From assembly GCA_018110905.1 (NCBI GenBank), contig JAGBAZ010000007.1, positions 1-32,945 of the forward strand: a stretch of 32,945 nucleotides of DNA, given 5' to 3'. The position numbers and the translations under genes are program-made. Origin of the DNA: Oscillospiraceae bacterium (GTDB lineage: Bacteria; Bacillota; Clostridia; Oscillospirales; Ruminococcaceae). Of this stretch, positions 5,780 to 14,311 are shown piece by piece; position 1 is the stretch's first letter, and each line of letters begins with the position of its first letter. The notes beneath the pieces are model-generated. The model worked only from the letters and a program-made list of their open reading frames with translations, had not been told where the DNA came from and ran no database searches.

Positions 5780-7168
5780 TTATACCATCTTTATGAAATC
5801 CTTATAGAAAAGAACACATTCGCCGATGTTTTTCACTTTGATGTTTTCATTTGCGCCGTGAATGGAGGCAAACTGCTTTTTATCAAGGTCAACGGGTGCA
5901 AAGCGGATTATATTTTCCGCAACGTCGGTGAATCTTCTGGCGTCGGTTGCCGCAGTAAGCAGGAAGGGCGCAACGGCAACGTCCGGGAAATTCTGATGCA
6001 GAAGTTTTTCAACAAGTGCAAAGGCTTTTCCGTTAAAATCCGTCGGGCGGCAGTAATCGTGATATATTTCTTCCACTTCAACCCCGTATTTTTTTCCGAT
6101 AGCCTTAATTTCTTCAAGGCCGCGGTAAAGATCCTCCTCACGGACACAGCGGAGCATAAGGGTAACTTCCGCTTCCTTGTCGCGGATCTGAATGTTTCGG
6201 TCCGGGCCGGAAGAAGCCGTTGTGAAGAACATTCCGGTGGAAAGCATTGCGCTTGCTGCGGGAATTCCCATCATGATTTTTTTGATTATCGGAGAGAAAA
6301 CCGAAATATTTCCGAAAAGAACGTTCATCGGAAAAGCCATATAGGGAACATGACGCTCAAAGGTTGCCTTAACTTCCGGATAAAAATTTCCTTTATAGAT
6401 TTTCGGAGCTTTTTTGCTGACTTCCGCAACAAATTTTCCTATTGCCTCAACGGAACTTGTACTGCTGCCGTTAAGGCTTGTGTGACCTTTTGAGGAAACT
6501 TCCGCCCTGCAGCGGAAAACGTGCCTGCTTTTTTCGTGAACGGCAACCATTGCGCTTTTGCATTTGACTCCCGGGATCATTCCTTCGGTTATTGCACCGC
6601 CTTCATCAAGAACCGTATCGAAATAAATTCCGTTCTCCTTAAAATATTCCGTTGCAAGAACCATTCCGTCGCCGCTTGTTTCTTCGTTGTTGGAAGAACC
6701 GATGTAAAGGTTTATACCCTCGAAATCATATCCCTCCGCAAGAAGTTCTTCCGCGGCGGCAAGTTCCGCAAAAATCGAGGTTTTGGTATCTATTGTTCCC
6801 CTGCCGAAAAGTCTGCCGTCCTTTTCCGTTGCATCAAAGGGATCGCTTTCCCAGCCTTCGCCGCCTTCAACAACGTCATGGTGGGACATGAGCATAATGT
6901 TTTTCTTCGCGTTTTTACCTTTTATGATATAAACAAAACAGCCTTTTCCAAAGGTGAGTCTTTCAGCTTTTTCTTTGATGTTCGGAAAAGCTTTGTCGAT
7001 AACGGAATAAAGCTTTTCATATTCTCCGGCGTTTTCGTTATTATCGGTAAAAACGGTTTTGCAGTTTATCATCTCCGAAAGAATCTTAACATATTCTCTG
7101 AGTTTTTCTTCGGAAACATTTTTGCGTTCCGCTTCCGTTTTAAGCAAATATTTTTCCAAGTTTTTCAT
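5780..7168 (-). CDS. M20-family metallopeptidase/aminoacylase
   Basis: A 462-aa cytoplasmic protein of the M20 zinc hydrolase family (ArgE/DapE/ACY1/carboxypeptidase G2 group). Visible motifs in order: MSHHDVV with the first zinc His and Asp; WESDPF; GRGTIDTK with the bridging Asp; SNNEET with the catalytic Glu pair; SKGHTS in the lid domain; and the last metal His in SIHGANE near the C-terminus. Length suits the PM20D1/CPS1-like branch. The ATG at 7166-7168 is chosen, although GGGAG lies directly before it and a TTG nine bases further is also possible; the frame continues upstream through non-coding sequence. Substrate (dipeptide or N-acyl amino acid) cannot be told from sequence. It is monocistronic and ends in a terminator. 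Confidence 0.85.
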   Translation of the reverse strand: MKNLEKYLLKTEAERKNVSEEKLREYVKILSEMINCKTVFTDNNENAGEYEKLYSVIDKAFPNIKEKAERLTFGKGCFVYIIKGKNAKKNIMLMSHHDVVEGGEGWESDPFDATEKDGRLFGRGTIDTKTSIFAELAAAEELLAEGYDFEGINLYIGSSNNEETSGDGMVLATEYFKENGIYFDTVLDEGGAITEGMIPGVKCKSAMVAVHEKSRHVFRCRAEVSSKGHTSLNGSSTSSVEAIGKFVAEVSKKAPKIYKGNFYPEVKATFERHVPYMAFPMNVLFGNISVFSPIIKKIMMGIPAASAMLSTGMFFTTASSGPDRNIQIRDKEAEVTLMLRCVREEDLYRGLEEIKAIGKKYGVEVEEIYHDYCRPTDFNGKAFALVEKLLHQNFPDVAVAPFLLTAATDARRFTDVAENIIRFAPVDLDKKQFASIHGANENIKVKNIGECVLFYKDFIKMV

Positions 7169-7279
7169 CTCCCGAAAGGTTTTTATAACAGTTTTAATTA
7201 TATACCAAAAAAATTCTTCGTCAATGATAAGACCCCTTGTTTTCCGGGCATAATATAGCAAAAGAAAGGAGCGATTTTT

Positions 7280-7714
7280 ATGCCGGAAAATGATAATATA
7301 AAACTTCTTCGGGAATGCGACGCTGGAGTCGAAATGGGAATGTCCTCCATCGACGATGTTCTCCCATACGTTGAAGCGGAAAATTTTAAAAATCTTCTGA
7401 AAAACTGTAAGGAAGAACACGAAAAACTTGAAAGGGAGATCCGAACTCTTCTTCGCAATTACGGCGACGAAGGAAAAGACCCTAACCCAATGGCAAAAGG
7501 AATGTCCTGGATAAAAACAAACGTTATGCTCGTTATGAACGAATCCGACAAAACCATTGCCGACCTTATGACCGAAGGCTGCAACATGGGCGTAAAATCC
7601 CTTAACAAATACCTTAATCAATATAAAGCAGCCAACGAAATCACCAAGGATATCACCAAAAGGCTGATAAACCTTGAAGAAAAACTTGTGATGGATATAA
7701 GATGTTATCTTTAA
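7280..7714 (+). CDS. Conserved helical-bundle protein, unknown
   Basis: A 144-aa, all-helical, soluble protein with conserved-looking segments LLRECDAGVEMG, SIDDVLPYV, NPMAKGMSWIKTN, GCNMGVKSLNKYLNQYKAA and a C-terminal DIRCYL. I recall similar proteins being widespread in Clostridia without a known role. The spacing of acidic and Met residues suggests a four-helix bundle, possibly ferritin-like or stress-related, but the usual ExxH metal sites are not evident. It starts at ATG after AAAGGAG and is transcribed away from the M20 gene on its own, with a terminator after it. Confidence 0.75.
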   Translation: MPENDNIKLLRECDAGVEMGMSSIDDVLPYVEAENFKNLLKNCKEEHEKLEREIRTLLRNYGDEGKDPNPMAKGMSWIKTNVMLVMNESDKTIADLMTEGCNMGVKSLNKYLNQYKAANEITKDITKRLINLEEKLVMDIRCYL

Positions 7715-7723
7715 AAACCGCAG

Positions 7724-7757
7724 AAACTCCTTTTCGGAAGAAAGGGAGTTTTTCTTT
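7724..7757 (+). terminator. Terminator of the helical-bundle gene
   Basis: AAACTCC (7724-7730) pairs with GGAGTTT (7745-7751), followed by a T-rich tract. Confidence 0.7.
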
Positions 7758-7867
7758 TTACAGAGCCGTTTTTTGCCCTTTGGAAGGATTTGGCCTGTTC
7801 CGCCCTCTTTTTTTTCGTGTTATAATCAGCTTCGAAATCCCCAAAAAAGGAAAATCGAGGTGAACAA

Positions 7868-8824
7868 ATGAAAAAAATCTTTTCCATAACACTTTCTGCA
7901 ATTCTTGCGGCGGGAATATCTCTTTCAAACCCCGTTTATGCGATAAATTCCGATTCCATGGCCGGAATTGTTTCCACCGAAAGCGGAAGGCTCAACATCC
8001 GAAATTCCGCCGGCGGTTACATAGTAACTTCCGTTCCCAAGGGAAGTTATCTTGCTCTTATTGAAAAGAACGGTGATTGGTGGAAAGTTGAATATTCCGA
8101 AGGAAAATTCGGTTTTTGCCATTCGGATTATATCGAAATTGTTTCCGATACCGCCGCAAGGGTTTCCACCCAAAGCGGAAACCTCAATGTCCGAAGCGGC
8201 GCGGGAAGAAGCTACCCGGTTATCGGAACTGTTTCAAAAGACGAAAACGTAATCATTCTTTCCTCCACCGGATATTGGAGCCGGATTCTTTTTGACGGAA
8301 ACAAAACCGGCGTTGTAAGCGCGGATTATCTTTCGGTCATACAAAACGGATATCCGGAAATTTCTCTTGATGTTCCGGATTATAAACAGACCGACCCCCG
8401 ATGGGCAAATGTTAAAATCGGTTATTCCGGCAAAACCATCGGAAAAATCGGCTGTGTTACCACCGGCATCGCCATGATGGAATCCTTCCGGAGCGGAAAA
8501 ACAATTTATCCCGATGCCATGATGAGAAAACTTTCCTATGATTACAGCGGAAATGTTTATTGGCCGGAAGATTATTCCGTCGGCTATTGGAGTGAAAATT
8601 ACCTTAAAACCGTTTATAACAAACTCCGTGAAGGGAAACCCGTTCTTATCGGTGCAAAAGCTCCCGCGGGGAACCAGCATTGGGTAGTAATAACCGGTTT
8701 TAAAGGCGGAAAAACTCTTTCTCCTTCCGGTTTTACCATCAATGACCCGGGTTCAAAAACAAACACAAATCTTCAGCAGTTTTTCAGTTCCTTCTCCACT
8801 CTTTATAAATTTTTCTGGTATTGA
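7868..8824 (+). CDS. Secreted SH3b-SH3b-C39-like cysteine peptidase
   Basis: A 318-aa exported protein. Residues 1-25 are a signal peptide (MKKIF, hydrophobic core, VYA cleavage). Two bacterial SH3 domains follow (about 33-93 and 97-157), each with the LN(I/V)R motif, for binding cell wall. The C-terminal domain (about 165-318) is of the C39_2 peptidase-like type: DYKQTDPRW, then GCVTTGIAMM with the catalytic Cys, HWVVITGF with the catalytic His, and NDPGS with the Asn/Asp. It is probably a wall-associated peptidase acting on a peptide cross-link or an extracellular protein. It starts at ATG after GAGGTG and is monocistronic with a strong terminator. Confidence 0.88.
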   Translation: MKKIFSITLSAILAAGISLSNPVYAINSDSMAGIVSTESGRLNIRNSAGGYIVTSVPKGSYLALIEKNGDWWKVEYSEGKFGFCHSDYIEIVSDTAARVSTQSGNLNVRSGAGRSYPVIGTVSKDENVIILSSTGYWSRILFDGNKTGVVSADYLSVIQNGYPEISLDVPDYKQTDPRWANVKIGYSGKTIGKIGCVTTGIAMMESFRSGKTIYPDAMMRKLSYDYSGNVYWPEDYSVGYWSENYLKTVYNKLREGKPVLIGAKAPAGNQHWVVITGFKGGKTLSPSGFTINDPGSKTNTNLQQFFSSFSTLYKFFWY

Positions 8825-8830
8825 AAGTTA

Positions 8831-8858
8831 AAAAAAACCGCCTTTCGGCGGTTTTTTT
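8831..8858 (+). terminator. Terminator of the SH3b-C39 gene
   Basis: AAAAAAACCGCC and GGCGGTTTTTTT form the stem around TTTC. Confidence 0.85.
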
Positions 8859-8945
8859 GTTGTTTTTACAAATTTCTTGATTTTAATAATCAATTTCGCT
8901 ATTATATAAATTGGTTTATTCTATAAATAAAGCGAGGTTTTATTA

Positions 8946-9728
8946 ATGATTTCGGTAAAACGCGTTGTTTCAAAATTCAGAAGAATTTACGAAGGAAAAT
9001 TCCTTTTCCGCTGTTTTGTTCTGATCGCCACCCTTTCTCTTTTAATCGCCGTTCCGGAACAGTTTGATGTTATGAGCGGCTGGAATTTTTTCAAGGAATT
9101 TTCTCTTTTCCACATTCTTTGGGTTATCTGGATGGCGGATATGCTGCTCCAGATTTTCCCCAGCAGAAAATTCCTTCCTCTCGGTTCCTCAAAATTCAGC
9201 CTTAAGGATTTTATCCCGCGGGAAATCAAGAATATCCGAAATCTTGAAAACCTCCTTTCCTATATCAAAAAATGCAACCGCGACACCATAAAAATCGGAA
9301 TCGTCTGGTTTTTATTGACCGCCGCAATCGGCGTTCTCTATTTCAGCGGAATTATCGGAAGGAACATGCTTCTTGTTCTTTCCGTTGCGTTTTATGTCTG
9401 CGACCTTATCTGTGTTCTTTTCTGGTGTCCTTTCAGGGTATGGTTCATGAAAAACCGCTGCTGCACAACCTGCAGAATTTTCAACTGGGACCACATGATG
9501 ATGTTTTCCCCCATTGTTTTCGTTCCGGGATTCTTCACCTGGAGCCTTTGCGCCGGCGCTCTTATCGTTCTCGCGATCTGGGAAGTTTCCTTTGCTCTCC
9601 ACCCGGAAAGATTTTATGAAGGAACCAACGAAGCCCTTAAATGTTCCAACTGCACTGACGTTCTTTGCGGAAAGCGAAACTGCGCCGCGGATATTCCGGA
9701 TTTCGAAAACATAACGAAAGGAATTTAG
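8946..9728 (+). CDS. Cys-rich polytopic membrane protein, unknown
   Basis: A 260-aa integral membrane protein with four to five hydrophobic segments (about 21-36, 55-70, 117-135, 142-162 and 185-215). Two cysteine clusters stand out. CCTTC lies on the loop before the last hydrophobic region, followed by FNWDHMMMFSP. The soluble tail has CSNCTDVLCGKRNC. The arrangement suggests a metal or redox centre at the membrane face, but I do not recognise the family. It starts at an ATG with a weak ribosome-binding site. It ends two bases before the HAD gene, so the two are cotranscribed. Confidence 0.75.
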   Translation: MISVKRVVSKFRRIYEGKFLFRCFVLIATLSLLIAVPEQFDVMSGWNFFKEFSLFHILWVIWMADMLLQIFPSRKFLPLGSSKFSLKDFIPREIKNIRNLENLLSYIKKCNRDTIKIGIVWFLLTAAIGVLYFSGIIGRNMLLVLSVAFYVCDLICVLFWCPFRVWFMKNRCCTTCRIFNWDHMMMFSPIVFVPGFFTWSLCAGALIVLAIWEVSFALHPERFYEGTNEALKCSNCTDVLCGKRNCAADIPDFENITKGI

Positions 9729-9730
9729 AA

Positions 9731-10448
9731 ATGGCGATAAAAGCAATTTTATGGGATTATGACGGAACATTAATGGATTCATCAAAAAAATCCATCGAAG
9801 TAAGCCTCGAAGTTCTTTCGCATTTTATCCCCGATGTTTACGAAAACATTCCGCAGCCCCTTTCCTCAAGGGAAAATTTCCAGGAAACCTACGGAAGGAT
9901 TTCCGATTGGGTGGAACTTTACCACGTTTGCTACGGTCTTAACGATGAACAGACCCGGGAAGCGGTGAAAATGTGGGGCGAAGTTCAGCTTCGCAATAAA
10001 ACCGAAGCGGAACTTTATTCCGGAATACCCGAAATACTTGAAAGCTTTAAAGAAACAAAAATGGGCGTTTGTTCCCAAAACGGCGCCGGAATAATAAAAA
10101 GATCTCTCGAGCACCATAACGTGCTCAAATATTTCGATGCGGTCATCGGTGTTGACGATGTTCTTTTTGACGAACAAAAACCCCACCCTTCCGCATTTAT
10201 AAAAGCCCTTGAAAAGCTCGGTATTGATGACCGAAGCGGAACTTTTGTCTATATCGGTGACCACAGCGTGGACGTTGCCTTCGGCAGAAATGCCGAAGCC
10301 ATGCTCAAAAAAAGATTACCCCGATGCAAAAGTTGTCTGCATCGCGATGCACCACCCGGGTGATTACTGTGAGGAGGACGAAAACTTCCTTCCGGACTAT
10401 ATTGCCCGCAATTCTTCCGAACTTTTTGAGATACTGAACGGAATTTAA
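9731..10448 (+). pseudogene. HAD-family phosphatase, frameshifted in an A7 run
   Basis: A phosphoglycolate-phosphatase-like HAD hydrolase. Motif I is DYDGTLMDSS, motif II VCSQNG, the motif III lysine lies in EQKPHPSAF, and motif IV is YIGDHSVDVAFG. The frame is continuous to seven A residues at 10307-10313, then runs into an unrelated short tail. One base over, the expected C-terminus (DYPDAKVVCIAMHHPGDY to FEILNGI) is intact to 10448. With six A residues the protein would be complete at about 238 aa. A fresh indel, an assembly error, or transcriptional slippage on A7 restoring the frame are all possible. It starts at ATG directly after the membrane gene. Confidence 0.75.
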
Positions 10449-10520
10449 ACCTTCTTTGCCGTGAAGGAAGATTTAAGTTCTTTTAAAAGGCGCTTTGCGC
10501 CGGAAAGGACTTTGATTCTT

Positions 10521-12005
10521 ATGCAAACCGATTACAGTAAATTAAGCGAAAAAATTCTCGAACTTGCCGAAAAATTCGGTGAAAACGGAGCTTTTCTTAT
10601 AAATCATAAGGGAGAAACCGTTTTGAGCACCGTTTACGGCAAAAATCTTTCCACCGAAGAACCGATAGAGAAGGAAAGCCGTTACCTTTTGCCTCTCGAA
10701 TGTTCTTCAGTGCTCGCCCTTTGCGCGTTTATCCTTATCGATGAAGGAAAGCTCCGTCTTTCGGACAAAATCTCAAAATTTATTCCGGAATTTGAGCACG
10801 CGGATAAAATCACCGTTCGCCATCTTCTTTCCGGAAAAAGCGGAATCCGCGATTTTTATTTCGGCGAGATCCGCAGAACCCTTGATGATGACGAAGAATA
10901 CCGCGGTCTTTCGGATATCGACCGCCGAAAAAAGGATATGGAGCTTTATCTCCGGGATTATTCTTTCGAAACGGTGCTCAATTCCATAAAAGGAAAAGAA
11001 CTTGAGCACGAACCGGGCACTTCCGGCGATTTTTCCGCCAGCAACACCGTTTTCCTCAAGGAAATCATCGAAAGAGTTTCCGGTCTTTCCGCAAGGGAAT
11101 TCATAAAACTCAATATTTTCGAAAAACTCGGAATTGAAAACACCGAAATCGGAATTTCCGAAAAGGCTCTTCCGCTTTATGCCCTTTTCCGCAACGAGGA
11201 ACATATCGTATTCAATACCGAAAACACCGATTATCCGTTCTTTACAACAACTGTTCCCGATCTTGAAAAGCTTATGCTCGGAATTTTTGAGCACCGCCTT
11301 TTCTCCGAAAAAATATGGAAAGCCGCAACAAAATTCGATTCTGACAACATGGGGCTTTGTTTTGAAAACCTTAACGGATATCCGGTTTTTTACTTCGATT
11401 TTGAATCTTTTTCTCCCGTAATTTTCTATTTTGACAAGAAAAACGATTTTTGCTGGTTCTGGGCAACCCCTTCCTGCCCGAAATATATTATGGAAGGCGA
11501 CAACAAATACCTCACTTTTTCCAAAGAAACAAGAATGGAAATCGAACCGATTTTCACCCTTCCGGAAAACACAAAAATGGTTCCTTACGGAAGCAAAAAC
11601 TGGCGCCAGGCCACCGCGCTTGAAATCCGCCCGGACCAGCGTGAATTTGTTTCCGGCGCTCTTGAAACCATAGCTTACGCCTGCGCCCACAAAAACCACA
11701 AACTTTTTGTTGAGACCGAAGGAGGAAAAGCCGTTGGTCTTCTGGAACTTTCCATAGACCGGAAAAAAGGCGATTACTATATCGAAACCGTTATAATCGA
11801 CCGCCGTTATCAAGGTCGCGGCTTCGGAAAATTCATGCTCCGCTTTGCCGTTGACTATCTTAAAAAAGCCGGCGCAAAAAAACTTTCCATCGGGGTTAAC
11901 CGCTTCAACATTCCTGCTCAGCGTCTTTATAAATCTGTTGGTTTTAAAGAGGACTGTGTTTATGAAGAAGGCATTTTTATGACCCAGATTCTTTCCGAAG
12001 ACTGA
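10521..12005 (+). CDS. Degenerate serine beta-lactamase fold fused to GNAT
   Basis: About 494 aa from ATG 10521; a GTG at 10461 is in frame but has no ribosome-binding site. The N-terminal 340 residues follow the beta-lactamase/class C penicillin-binding (serine hydrolase) layout: a strand resembling INHKGETV, LIDEGKLRLSDKISKFIPEF, ITVRHLLSGKSGI, then FSASN and IIERVSG. The catalytic SxxK is missing (the place reads ECSSVLAL) and the YxN Tyr is replaced, so this half is probably non-catalytic and ligand-binding. The C-terminal 140 residues are a GNAT N-acetyltransferase with VIIDRRYQGRGFGKFM (acetyl-CoA loop) and NIPAQRLYKSVGF. It may acetylate a small molecule recognised by the dead hydrolase fold. 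It lies close behind the HAD gene. Confidence 0.8.
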   Translation: MQTDYSKLSEKILELAEKFGENGAFLINHKGETVLSTVYGKNLSTEEPIEKESRYLLPLECSSVLALCAFILIDEGKLRLSDKISKFIPEFEHADKITVRHLLSGKSGIRDFYFGEIRRTLDDDEEYRGLSDIDRRKKDMELYLRDYSFETVLNSIKGKELEHEPGTSGDFSASNTVFLKEIIERVSGLSAREFIKLNIFEKLGIENTEIGISEKALPLYALFRNEEHIVFNTENTDYPFFTTTVPDLEKLMLGIFEHRLFSEKIWKAATKFDSDNMGLCFENLNGYPVFYFDFESFSPVIFYFDKKNDFCWFWATPSCPKYIMEGDNKYLTFSKETRMEIEPIFTLPENTKMVPYGSKNWRQATALEIRPDQREFVSGALETIAYACAHKNHKLFVETEGGKAVGLLELSIDRKKGDYYIETVIIDRRYQGRGFGKFMLRFAVDYLKKAGAKKLSIGVNRFNIPAQRLYKSVGFKEDCVYEEGIFMTQILSED

Positions 12006-12016
12006 TAAAACGGAAA

Positions 12017-12055
12017 AACAACCGTCCGTTGATTAAAAAACAACGGACGGTTGTT
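12017..12055. repeat. Long perfect inverted repeat
   Basis: AACAACCGTCCGTTG (12017-12031) pairs with CAACGGACGGTTGTT (12041-12055). No proper T-run follows, so termination may be weak. It lies between the GNAT fusion gene and the XRE gene. Confidence 0.75.
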
Positions 12056-12149
12056 AATATCGGCGATAACTCAACCTTTGTTATGTTCATTTTTCTTTTC
12101 CGAAATGATAAAATTTTTTCGAAAAGAAAAACGAAAGGAGTTTTTTATA

Positions 12150-12653
12150 ATGGAAACCATAGGCAAAAGAATTTCCGAAAACAGAAAAAGAAAAAACATC
12201 AAACAGGACGAACTTGCCGAAATGCTTTGCGTTTCGCCCCAGGCCGTAAGCAAATGGGAAAATGATCTTTCCTGCCCGGATATTTCGCTTCTTCCGAAAC
12301 TTTCGAAAACTCTCGGAATAAGCGTTGACGAACTTCTTTCCGGAAAGCAGGAATCCACCGTTGCTTTTGTTCCGGAAGAAAACCGGAAAAACATTGATGA
12401 AATGATGTTCAGGATTGTTGTTAATTCTTCCGAAGGCGACAAGGTAAGAGTTAACATTCCCTGCGCCCTTGTAAAAATCGCGCTTGACTGCGGAATGGAA
12501 ATACCCCAGATTTCCGGAAACGATTCAGTAAACGGCGCTCTTAAAAATCTTGACCTTGCAAAAATATTCGAAATGGTTGAAAAAGGTGCTGTCGGAAACC
12601 TTGTTGAAGTTGAAAGCCACGAAGGCGACATTGTAAATATTTTTGTGGAATAA
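12150..12653 (+). CDS. XRE-family regulator with SHOCT/LiaX-like tail
   Basis: A 167-aa protein. Residues 3-60 are a Cro/C1-type HTH (IGKRISENRKRKNIKQDELA, then VSPQAVSKWE). After a linker, residues about 92-167 carry a repeat-like module (VRVNIPCALVKIALDCG to VEVESHEGDIVNIFVE) resembling the SHOCT-like/YvlB-LiaX small domains of envelope-stress proteins. ATG 12150 is chosen because AAAGGAG lies eleven bases upstream; the frame continues further back without a site. The neighbour three bases downstream shares the second module type, so the two likely act together as a regulator and partner. The target is unknown. Confidence 0.8.
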   Translation: METIGKRISENRKRKNIKQDELAEMLCVSPQAVSKWENDLSCPDISLLPKLSKTLGISVDELLSGKQESTVAFVPEENRKNIDEMMFRIVVNSSEGDKVRVNIPCALVKIALDCGMEIPQISGNDSVNGALKNLDLAKIFEMVEKGAVGNLVEVESHEGDIVNIFVE

Positions 12654-12656
12654 TTT

Positions 12657-12914
12657 ATGAAAATAAAAATAATTGATAAGGAAAGAAACATTTCTCTCCG
12701 TCTTCCGACAAGGCTTTTTCTAAATCAGTTTTCCGCTTCGCTTTTTCCGCTTTTTATCAACCGAAAACTTAAAAAATATAATATCAAACTTAAAGGTTCG
12801 GTCTGCCGTAAATTTGTCCGGGGTTTCTATAAAACAGAAAAACACTTCGGCGGAAATTTTGATCTTCTTGAAGTTGAGGCAGGCAACGGAACCTTTATTA
12901 AAATCACATTATAA
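12657..12914 (+). CDS. 85-aa partner of the XRE regulator
   Basis: An 85-aa basic protein (RNISLRLPTRLF, LFINRKLKKYNIKLKG, LLEVEAGNGTFIKITL) with no signal or clear membrane helix. The start and end resemble the module in the upstream regulator's C-terminus: a strand with xxRLP, then VExxxGxxIxI. It starts four bases after the regulator's stop and lacks its own ribosome-binding site, so it depends on translational coupling. Function unknown. Confidence 0.6.
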   Translation: MKIKIIDKERNISLRLPTRLFLNQFSASLFPLFINRKLKKYNIKLKGSVCRKFVRGFYKTEKHFGGNFDLLEVEAGNGTFIKITL

Positions 12915-12945
12915 AAAAACGGTGCTTTAAAAAGCACCGTTTTTT
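12914..12945. terminator. Terminator between XRE operon and pduL
   Basis: AAAAACGGTGCTTT pairs with AAAGCACCGTTTTT. A/T runs on both sides serve the two converging units. Confidence 0.85.
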
Positions 12946-12958
12946 ATTAACCGAAAAA

Positions 12959-13534
12959 TCAGATTTCGACAATTTCGCCTTCCTGTCCGCAGATTCCTGC
13001 AGCGTTTGCTTCGTCGGTATCGATATGCATTGCAAGGGCGGAAGTGGGGGTAACTCTTACGAGAACATCGCCGAAAATTGTTTTGCGTTCCGGAGAATTG
13101 ATTTTTACGCTTACGATCTGTTTATCTTTAACGCCAAGTCTTTCTGCATCTTCCGGAAGCATATGGATATGGCGCATTGCGATGATAACGCCTTCGGAAA
13201 GTTCAACTTCGCCGCAGGGACCAACAACTTTGCAGGGTGCGGAACCCGCAAGGTCGCCGCTTTCGCGTATGGGCGCAGTAAGACCGATGGAACGTGCATC
13301 GGTAAGGGAAAGTTCGACCTGGGTCTGTTTTCTGGTGGGTCCAAGGATCGTTACGCCGGAAAGGGTGCGTTTCGGACCGACAATATCGACTTTATCAAAG
13401 GTTGCAAACTGTCCCGGCTGGGAAAGGTCTTTTCTGAATTTAAGCTCATATCCTTCGCCAAAAAGAGTTTTGAGGTCGGCTTCGGAAAGGTGAACGTGGC
13501 GTGCGGAAGTTTCCACAATAAAAGTTTTGCTCAT
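12959..13534 (-). CDS. pduL: PduL-type phosphate acyltransferase
   Basis: A 191-aa phosphotransacylase of the PduL family, which interconverts acyl-CoA and acyl-phosphate (acetyl or propanoyl) with CoA release, feeding acetate/propionate kinase for ATP. Diagnostic metal-binding motifs are ETSARHVHLSE at residues 8-18 and AMRHIHM in the second half, with the GPTRKQTQVELS segment between them. The usual N-terminal encapsulation peptide and any microcompartment shell genes are absent, so this is the free cytosolic form used in fermentation. It starts at ATG after TTTGGAGG and is monocistronic between two terminators. Confidence 0.92.
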   Translation of the reverse strand: MSKTFIVETSARHVHLSEADLKTLFGEGYELKFRKDLSQPGQFATFDKVDIVGPKRTLSGVTILGPTRKQTQVELSLTDARSIGLTAPIRESGDLAGSAPCKVVGPCGEVELSEGVIIAMRHIHMLPEDAERLGVKDKQIVSVKINSPERKTIFGDVLVRVTPTSALAMHIDTDEANAAGICGQEGEIVEI

Positions 13535-13596
13535 TTTTTGCCTCCAAATGGTATTATTACCGCAACATTATACAATAAGTTTTTGGATAAAACAAG

Positions 13597-13632
13597 AAAA
13601 AAGCCGTTTTTTGTTTAAAAAACGGCTTTTTT
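13597..13632. terminator. Terminator in the pduL upstream gap
   Basis: AAAAAAGCCGTTTTT pairs with AAAAAACGGCTTTTTT. It closes the minus-strand XRE membrane gene that ends at 13636. Confidence 0.8.
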
Positions 13633-13635
13633 CTT

Positions 13636-14199
13636 TTATTGCTTTGCCCAGATTATAAAAAGGATTACCGAAATCACAAAATTCCCAACTCCCATAATAA
13701 ATCCAACGTTTCCAATGGAACAGAATCCGACAACCGCCGCCGCAAAAAATATGATCGAAGCCGCAAGATAAAGGGGCGATTTTGTTTCTATCCTCGGGTT
13801 TTTATAATAAAGAACGGCGGAAATTATTCCCGCAAGAAGAAAAATAGTTCCGGCGACCCAATAGACAATATCCATATCCGAAAGAGCGATTACATAAAGC
13901 AAAGCCGCCATTCCGAGAAGTCCGAAAATATATATGATAAAAAGCGGATTTTTTCTTTTGCTTTCGTTTTTTTCCATTTTCGGTCCCGCAAAAACTTCCT
14001 CTATTTCGTCCCGCAGAAGATAATCCGCCGAAACGGAAAAAATTTTGCTTATCTGGAGAAGATTCGGAGAATCCGGCATTGTTTCGCCGCTTTCCCAACG
14101 GGAAATTGCCTGGCGCGAAACGCCGAGCTTTTCCGCAAGCTCCTCCTGGGAAAAATTATTCTGTTTTCTTAATGCCAAAAGTTTTTCGCCGAAAGTCAT
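13636..14199 (-). CDS. XRE-family regulator with membrane domain
   Basis: A 187-aa protein. Residues 1-62 are a Cro/C1 HTH (FGEKLLALRKQNNFSQEELA, VSRQAISRWESG). After a short linker come four hydrophobic segments (about 84-104, 110-128, 138-158 and 162-185). DNA-binding domains fused to small membrane modules are common in Clostridia and are thought to relay envelope state, but no ligand is evident. Start ATG 14197-14199 follows GGGGGCGG; the frame continues upstream without a ribosome-binding site. A second protein of the same design lies at 18898-19476. Confidence 0.85.
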   Translation of the reverse strand: MTFGEKLLALRKQNNFSQEELAEKLGVSRQAISRWESGETMPDSPNLLQISKIFSVSADYLLRDEIEEVFAGPKMEKNESKRKNPLFIIYIFGLLGMAALLYVIALSDMDIVYWVAGTIFLLAGIISAVLYYKNPRIETKSPLYLAASIIFFAAAVVGFCSIGNVGFIMGVGNFVISVILFIIWAKQ

Positions 14200-14231
14200 A
14201 AAAACCGCCCCCTTTGATACTTTTATTCTAT

Positions 14232-14277
14232 CAAAAAATCGGCCCTTGCCGCAATAACTTTTGCATAACAAGGGCCG
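14232..14277 (-). terminator. Terminator of the 332-aa lipoprotein gene
   Basis: On the minus strand CGGCCCTTG and CAAGGGCCG flank a 20-nt loop and are followed by ATTTTTTG. Confidence 0.7.
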
Positions 14278-14311
14278 CAACTTTATGTAACATCGGAAAA
14301 TTGCAAAACTT

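Noticed and set aside
10773..11813. Long minus-strand frame opposite the beta-lactamase-GNAT gene
   Set aside because: Phe/Lys/Gly-rich shadow, no start signals.
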